Positions 58,624-64,000 of a DNA stretch of 64,000 bases are shown in pieces; the first letter of the stretch is position 1; each line of letters begins with the position of its first letter. This stretch comes from Pteria penguin. Lineage: Eukaryota > Mollusca > Bivalvia > Pterioida > Pteriidae. The stretch is from the NCBI GenBank assembly GCA_035048485.1, contig CM068592.1, positions 36,526,001 to 36,590,000 of the forward strand. The letters are read 5' to 3'. The notes beneath the pieces were generated by a model. That model made no database searches and had not been told where the DNA came from. It saw only the letters and a program-made list of their open reading frames with translations. Made by a program: the position numbers and the translations under genes.

Positions 58624-58652
58624 TCAGGATTTTTTATGACTGATACCTTCAC
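58624..58652 (-). CDS. PRKAG: AMPK gamma terminal exon
   Basis: Acceptor TTATTTCAG, phase 1 entry giving G-E-G-I-S-H-K-K-S and TGA. The length and the GE start resemble the short C-terminal tail of animal gamma subunits. On the minus strand an AATAAA (plus-strand 58563-58568) follows 56 nt after the stop. It is chosen by phase and position, with less certainty than the CBS exons. Confidence 0.62.
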
Positions 58653-61600
58653 CTGAAATAAAGATATGGATCTTATTAAAATTTATTATGTTAAGTTAAA
58701 CAAAATACACTAGTCTAGGAATATTCAGTCTTTTCAATATACAGAGTTACTTCACACTTGGGATGGTATCTGGAAGTGAAACAATTATGACATCATTAAA
58801 TTCTATGAAAATCGATCTAAAACTCAGGGAAATGATAGTCCACAAATGACGTTTTAATAGGAAACTGATGATGTCATAATTGTTTTACGTCAGATATCGT
58901 ACCAAATGGGAAATAACTCTGTTTAATGAAAAGACTCAATCAGTGTGATCCCCAGAGATAAACTCTACAAGTAATGTTCATTTTGATCCCAGCATGGAAC
59001 AGTTCATGATTGCACAATATATATATTTTTTATATTTAATTTTCATTCAAATTTCAGTCATATGTATTTTCGTTGTTGTTGATACAGATTTATCAAATTA
59101 AATTCATTAAAACATGGTCAATTATCAATGTTCTATATTCATCAAACCTTGCTGGCTAGCTCAACCTGCCAACCTAATTAGCATTCCAAACATCTAAAAT
59201 AACAAATGGTGTTTTGGCGACCCAATTTTATAATTTTTCAATTCATAATTGTACATATATAGAGGATAAGTGTCTTAATTTTTATTTCTGTGCTGGTATG
59301 AAATGCATAGTAGGTGCATTTATTGTCTATAGTGCAATAAGCATGCATTATATGTACAACAAATGCACCTATTATATGTTTCATACCAGTACCAAAACAC
59401 AAATTAACATATCTATTCAATAAAAAATACTAACACTAATAACAGCATATTATCTAGTGAACTTTAGACATATAACCATGAAATGGTAATTACATAAACC
59501 ATTTATCTCTCTTTGCAATGAGACTATGTCTTTTGTATTTATTGTTAACATTATGAGTTATGACTGACCACTTCAGACCCATTGATATCCCTATTATGGT
59601 ATTCATAATAAAACTCATCAGAGTTTTTCTCTGACTAATGTCAGTAATTCATCACAAAATGCTGGATCAATCATATGTAAAAGTGTCTTCACTGAATGCC
59701 ATATCAGATGTCACAAGTATGAATGATAAAAGAGGACACCACATATCTAGGAGGTATGAATTATAGAGGAGGACACCACATATCTAGGAGGTATGAATTA
59801 TAGAGGAGGACACCACATATCTAGGAGGTATGAATGACAGAGAAGGACACCACATATCTGGGAGGTATGAATGACAGAGGAGGACACCACATATCTAGGA
59901 GGTATGAATGACAGAGAAGGACACCACATATCTAGGAGGTATGAATGACAGAGGAGGACACCACATATCTAGGAGGTATAAATGACAGAGGAGGACACCA
60001 CATATCTAGGAGTTATGAATGACAGAGGAGGACACCACATATCTAGGAGGTATGAATGACAGAGGAGGACACCACATATCTGGGAGGTATGAATGACAGA
60101 GGAGGACACCACATATCTGGGAGGTATGAATGACAGAGGAGGACACCACATATCTAGGAGGTATGAATGACAGAGGAGGACACCACATATCTAAGAGGTA
60201 TAAATGACAGAGGAGGACACCACATATCTAGGAGGTATGAATGACAGAGGACACCACATATCTGGGAGGTATGAATGACAGGGGAGGACACCACATATCT
60301 GGGAGGTATGAATGACAGAGGAGGACACCAACTATCTAGAAGGTATAAATGACAGAGGAGGACACCACATATCTAGGAGGTATGAATGACAGAGGACACC
60401 ACATATCTAGGAGGTATGAATGACAGAGGAGGACACCACATATCTAGGAGGTATGAATGACAGAGGAGAACACCACATATCTAGGAGGTATGAATGATAG
60501 AGGAGGACACCACATATCTAGGAGGTATGACTGCAGAACGTCCTATGTAACATTTCCAACAAGGGAGATAAGTAATACAGAGTTAACTCTTGCAGCCATG
60601 ACTCAAGGAAGTAGATCAAACCCCACAGCTGATAAATCTTTCTACCCAATTTGTATATTTTAGTATTTTTATAATATTGGCCAACTAGAAAACTGACAGA
60701 TGCCTGTCATCATGACCTTGAGCTGAATTTTGGTACCAGCAGAAAGGTCTTGTCATAGGTAATGCAGATACTAAATATGAAAGGCTTACTTCTAATGGTT
60801 CAATAATTATAGCCCAATGTTAAGTTTTTTAAATGCAGGTCAAAGGTTTCCATCAAGGCCACACTATCAACAAATTTTGGTATCTACTGAAAGGTTTCAT
60901 CACAAAGGACACACGTGCCAATTACAAAAGCCCTACTTCTTACAGTTCAATAATTATGATGAATGTTCAAGTTTTTCAAATGCAGATCAAAGGTCACCAT
61001 CAACGCCACATGATGACCCGCTTATGACGCAGGGCCCTAATGAGGATGGTTAACCTATTTACTAAGGAATAAAATGGACACATACCAACTGGATCAAGTA
61101 CCAGGAAATTCAGAATGTCTGATAAGGAAACTATGCCAACAGGTTTACTGTCATCATCGATCACAATCAGCCTGTGAACCTATAACAAGAGAGTCTATCA
61201 GTATTCCTATATATATAAATCAAATTCTATCAGCATTCCAATATAAACACATCAAATTCTATCAGTATTCCTATATAAACACATCAAATTCTATCAGTAT
61301 TCCTATATAAACACATCAAATTCTATCAGTATTCCTATATAAACACATCAAATTCTATCAGTATTCCTATATAAACACATCAAATTCTATCAGCATTCCT
61401 ATATAACCACATCAAATTCTATCAGTATTCCAATATAAACACATCAAAGTCTATCAGTATTCCTATATAAACACATCAAATTCTATCAGTATTCCTATAT
61501 AAACACATCAAATTCTATCAGTATTCCAATATAAACACATCAAATTCTATCAGTATTCCTATATATACACATCAAATTCTATCAGTATTCCTATATATAC

Positions 61601-63376
61601 ACATCAAATACTATTAGTATTCCTATATAAACACATCAAATTCTATCAGTGCTCTAATATAAACACTTCAAACTCTTTCAAAGCTCTAATATAAACACAT
61701 CAAATTTTATCAGTACTCAGATATAAACCCATCAAATTCTATCAGTATTCCTATATAAACTCTAATCGAAACACATCAAACTCTCTCAGTGCTTTAATAT
61801 AAACACATCAAATTCTATGTCACGAAGATGCATATATTACCTATGTCATAAGATCAGTTTTTTACCTATGTCATAAGATCAGTATTTACCTATGTCGTTA
61901 GATCAGTATTTACATATGTCATGAGATAATTCTGTACCTATGTCACAAGATCGGTATTTACCTATGTCATGAGATCAGTATTTACCTGTCATAAGATCAG
62001 TATTTACCTATGTCATAAGATCAGTATTTACCTATGTCATGAGATCAGTTTTTACCTATGTCATGAGATCAGTATTTACCTATGTCATGAGATCAGTATT
62101 TACCTAGGTCTTAAGATCAGTATTTACCTATGTCATAAGACCAGTATATTACCTATATCAACAAGGAAGGGAATTTGACTAAAAGATGGACTGACAAACA
62201 GAATAAACACTCCAATCTAAAGGATAGTAGATAAAAGATCCAAAAACACTCTGCATTACAAATTAAGAAAGGGAGATAAATCACTCTTACCTCAGCCTTT
62301 ACAATTTTATCTATCACAGAATCTAATGTATCATCAACCTTGCACTTCACAACTCCTTCAAACCAGTTCTCCTACAAAGAACAAGAACAATTAATAATCA
62401 TTATATGAACATATAATAACAACTGCCATTTATACCTCAAGTATTACAGTGGTTGCGAATCTGATGTGTTTCTGTCCAGATGACTTTTATGTTTAACAAT
62501 TGTAACTACCAGTAGCATTATATAATCAGAAATATTTTACCACTGATTAAAAGGAGGAATCATAATGTATCAATGACCCCAGCTTTGTTTCTTTTAGTTT
62601 GTTCCTTGTGGCGGGTTTAACTTAATTATTATTGCATCTTTACTCTGATGCTGTGTGGCTGCTACTCTTTCTATATATATACATTGTTCACATTCAAGCT
62701 GTATACAGAACATGCTGTGCTGAACTATTTCATATGTACTAAATGAATTGGAAATCCATGGCAGGTGTGGATAATCAAACAGGAAATGCTTACTTGTCCA
62801 GGACACCTGGTTTCAACTCTGGCTTCCAAGACATCTGGTTTCACCTCTGGTTTATATAGCCCACTTTAGTAGACCTTAGGACAATTGTAAATATTTAACA
62901 CCACATTTAACATAGGTATTTGCTGAATTGGCACACTTTTTGCTTGGCATGTTTTTAATTTTCCTGGTTTTCGTAAACACTAATTTATTAAAGGGTCTTT
63001 CAAATCAAATTTGTATGATTCAGGTGTCCAAAATTTAAGATTTTTCAGAAGTTCTTAAAATGGGCATTTCTAACCACAGTGACTGCTTATTCCAACAAAA
63101 GTGTAATGATTGGTTGATTTCCTTTCATTTTCCAGTACTCTATCTGGAAAAGTTTTATTACCACATCTGACCTGTGGTTATTGGCAGATAACTAATTTCT
63201 CTGTCCGACTTTTTTATGTCTTTATGGATCTCAGATCCAGAGTTGAAATCTGGAAGCATTCAGTAATTGACAATCATCTGTCAGGGGAAATAATCAGTAC
63301 CTACCTGGCATCTATGTTTGAGGGCCTGTTCTATGGTGATGTCCAGGTTATTGTATGTTTTTTCTGCTGCTAAATT
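58624..63376 (-). CDS. PRKAG: AMP-activated protein kinase gamma subunit, 3' exons
   Basis: Four exons on the minus strand, 63376-63305, 62371-62291, 61179-61086, 58652-58624, phases 0-0-0-1, ending in TGA. They encode the C-terminal CBS pair region: NLAAEKTYNNLDITIEQALK, then NWFEGVVKC...DSVIDKIVKAE, then VHRLIVIDDDSKPVGIVSL with LSDILNFL. This follows the animal AMPK gamma sequence almost residue for residue (NLAAEKTYNNLD, YFEGV-KC, VHRLVVVD, GIVSLSDIL). The HR and SLSD positions of CBS4 that contact nucleotide in mammalian gamma are kept. AMPK gamma binds AMP, ADP and ATP and regulates the kinase alpha subunit. The 5' exons (catalytic-complex contacts, CBS1-3) lie beyond the right edge. 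The short C-terminal tail (EGISHKKS) is of the gamma1 type in length. Confidence 0.92.
58723..58940. mobile_element. Foldback element, about 218 bp, in the last AMPK gamma intron
   Basis: The left end (ATTCAGTCTTTTCA, then CAGAGTTA, then AACAATTATGACATCAT) is mirrored on the right (ATGATGTCATAATTGTT, then TAACTCTG, then TGAAAAGACTCAAT). A MITE-like palindrome 70 bp from the acceptor of the terminal exon. Confidence 0.62.
59263..59410. mobile_element. Imperfect palindrome, about 148 bp
   Basis: The left arm containing GCTGGTATGAAATGCATAG and GGTGCATTTATTGT is mirrored by ACAACAAATGCACC and GTTTCATACCAGTACC. The centre is near 59336. Both strands therefore translate to similar meaningless peptides. 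Probably an old MITE. Confidence 0.5.
59725..60535. repeat. 37-bp minisatellite
   Basis: About 22 copies of GACAGAGGAGGACACCACAT plus ATCTAGGAGGTATGAAT. In the last AMPK gamma intron. Confidence 0.96.
60680..61030. repeat. AAGGTCA-type dispersed repeat
   Basis: Two or three diverged units with TTTTGGTACCAGCAGAAAGG, TCACAAAGGACACACGTG and TTCAATAATTAT phrases. Clearly related to 48806-49245. It lies in the last AMPK gamma intron. Confidence 0.5.
61086..61179 (-). CDS. PRKAG: AMPK gamma exon: end of CBS4
   Basis: Acceptor GTTATAG, donor GTATGT, phase 0 to 1. It encodes VHRLIVIDDDSKPVGIVSLS then DILNFLVLDPV, with the conserved HR and S-x-S-D nucleotide-contact positions. Confidence 0.92.
61195..61815. 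repeat. 32-bp minisatellite
   Basis: About 19 copies of ATCAAATTCTATCAGTATTC plus CTATATAAACAC, diverging toward the right end. Confidence 0.95.
61835..62155. repeat. 24-bp minisatellite
   Basis: About 13 copies of TATGTCATAAGATCAGTATT plus TACC, in the same AMPK gamma intron as the 32-bp array. Confidence 0.94.
62291..62371 (-). CDS. PRKAG: AMPK gamma exon: start of CBS4
   Basis: A 27-codon exon between TTTGTAG and GTAAGA, phase 0-0. It encodes ENWFEGVVKCKVDDTLDSV..KIVKAE, matching the FEGVLKC...TLE.II.RLVEAE strand-helix of CBS4. Confidence 0.9.
62372..63304 (-). other. AMPK gamma intron
   Basis: A stretch near 62765-62850 (AGGAAATGCTTACTTGTCCA then GGACACCTGGTTTC) is related to the 3' tail of the retroelement copies A and B. 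The rest is plain AT-rich DNA. Confidence 0.45.
63305..63376 (-). CDS. PRKAG: AMPK gamma exon: NLAAEKTYNNLD block
   Basis: A 24-codon exon with acceptor TTTTCCAG and donor GTAGGT, phase 0-0. NLAAEKTYNNLD is one of the most conserved stretches of the family, at the end of CBS3 leading into CBS4. Confidence 0.92.
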
Positions 63377-64000
63377 CTGGAAAAAAAAATCAAACACCTG
63401 GTAACTTTGGCATAATTCTTTGGCACAAAAGAGAAACTTGGCCACACACAAACTGAACTTATCAATCAATAGAACTAGAGGCCATCACCTGGAGGAGTTT
63501 GTTATAGTTGTAATATTTTAGTATTTACTAAGGTACAAAATTAACTAATAACCAAAAGGAGAAAGGTAAGGGACTCGTAACAATGAATTAATTACCTGTA
63601 TAAAATATCAACCAGATGTGGCATAAAGCACAATATTTAATGCATTTAAAGTATAATGAAAGTAAAATGCAATAGAAGGAAAGTAAAATGAAATACATTG
63701 ATATGAAATGAAAACAATGAAATGGAATAAAACTAAAGCAGGCTGACAGAAATGAAATTCAACAACACAATTCAAAGTTCAAATGCAAAGGTATTCCCAT
63801 CCCCCTTTTTTTCTTTATGTTTGATAGTGATCGTTCCTCTGAACCTATATCATTCATAGTCAGCATAATACACATGCTTACCTACAAAATCTACACATGT
63901 TCTGACATCTTCTCAAAAACCCTTCTCATTTTTATTGTGCTTCAGTATTGAAAGAAAGACAACTCGATATAATTTGACTACAGCTGGTTGGTTGTACAAA
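63377..64000 (-). other. AMPK gamma intron at window edge
   Basis: No upstream gamma exon could be recognised before the edge. The intron continues beyond the window. Confidence 0.6.

Noticed and set aside
59214..59423. Similar peptides encoded on both strands
   Set aside because: Caused by the imperfect palindrome at 59263-59410, not by a gene.

Overview
This window is nuclear DNA from an animal, most likely a bivalve mollusc. The genes have introns with GT/AG borders. Non-coding DNA is AT-rich and full of intronic minisatellites. Several dispersed sequences look like repeats common in bivalve genomes: a tRNA-headed SINE, hammerhead-ribozyme repeats, 3' pieces of a reverse-transcriptase element, and AAGGTCA-type and GACGGACGG-type repeats. 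The bivalve assignment is inference from repeat content. Genus cannot be read from the sequence.

Layout, left to right. (1) 1-5034: gene-poor flank with a 21-bp minisatellite and a SINE. (2) 5035-20821, plus strand: 3' part of a gene for a single-pass membrane protein with two SUEL/galactose-lectin-like domains, a CUB domain, a linker, one transmembrane helix and a tyrosine-rich cytoplasmic tail. Its introns hold a 4-kb 54-bp minisatellite and several other tandem arrays. (3) 20822-30885: a foldback element, a 2.3-kb 44-bp minisatellite and about 6 kb of AT-rich DNA without recognisable genes. (4) 41587-30886, minus strand: a complete five-exon gene for a 137-residue membrane protein resembling the VOPP1/WBP1 family. 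Its introns carry three MITE-like elements and a nearly complete but broken LINE. (5) 44866-43326, minus strand: a two-exon gene for a small secreted six-cysteine peptide. Its intron holds a 52-bp minisatellite into which a tiny LINE 3' end is inserted. (6) 46591-51469, plus strand: a complete three-exon gene for a Myb/SANT-like (zeste/NAIF1-type) DNA-binding protein of 380 residues. (7) 51690-58600: fragments of a retroelement and tandem repeats. (8) 63376-58624, minus strand: the last four recognised exons of the AMP-activated protein kinase gamma subunit, with three minisatellites and two palindromes in the introns.

The genes are unrelated and do not form a pathway. The lectin/CUB protein looks like a surface recognition or signalling receptor, and the VOPP1/WBP1-like protein carries a PPxY motif for WW-domain partners. 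The Myb protein is a nuclear regulator or a domesticated transposon-type DNA binder. AMPK gamma is the nucleotide-sensing subunit of a conserved energy sensor. All exon models come from reading frame, splice-site dinucleotides, phase agreement and remembered family motifs. No search or transcript evidence was available.
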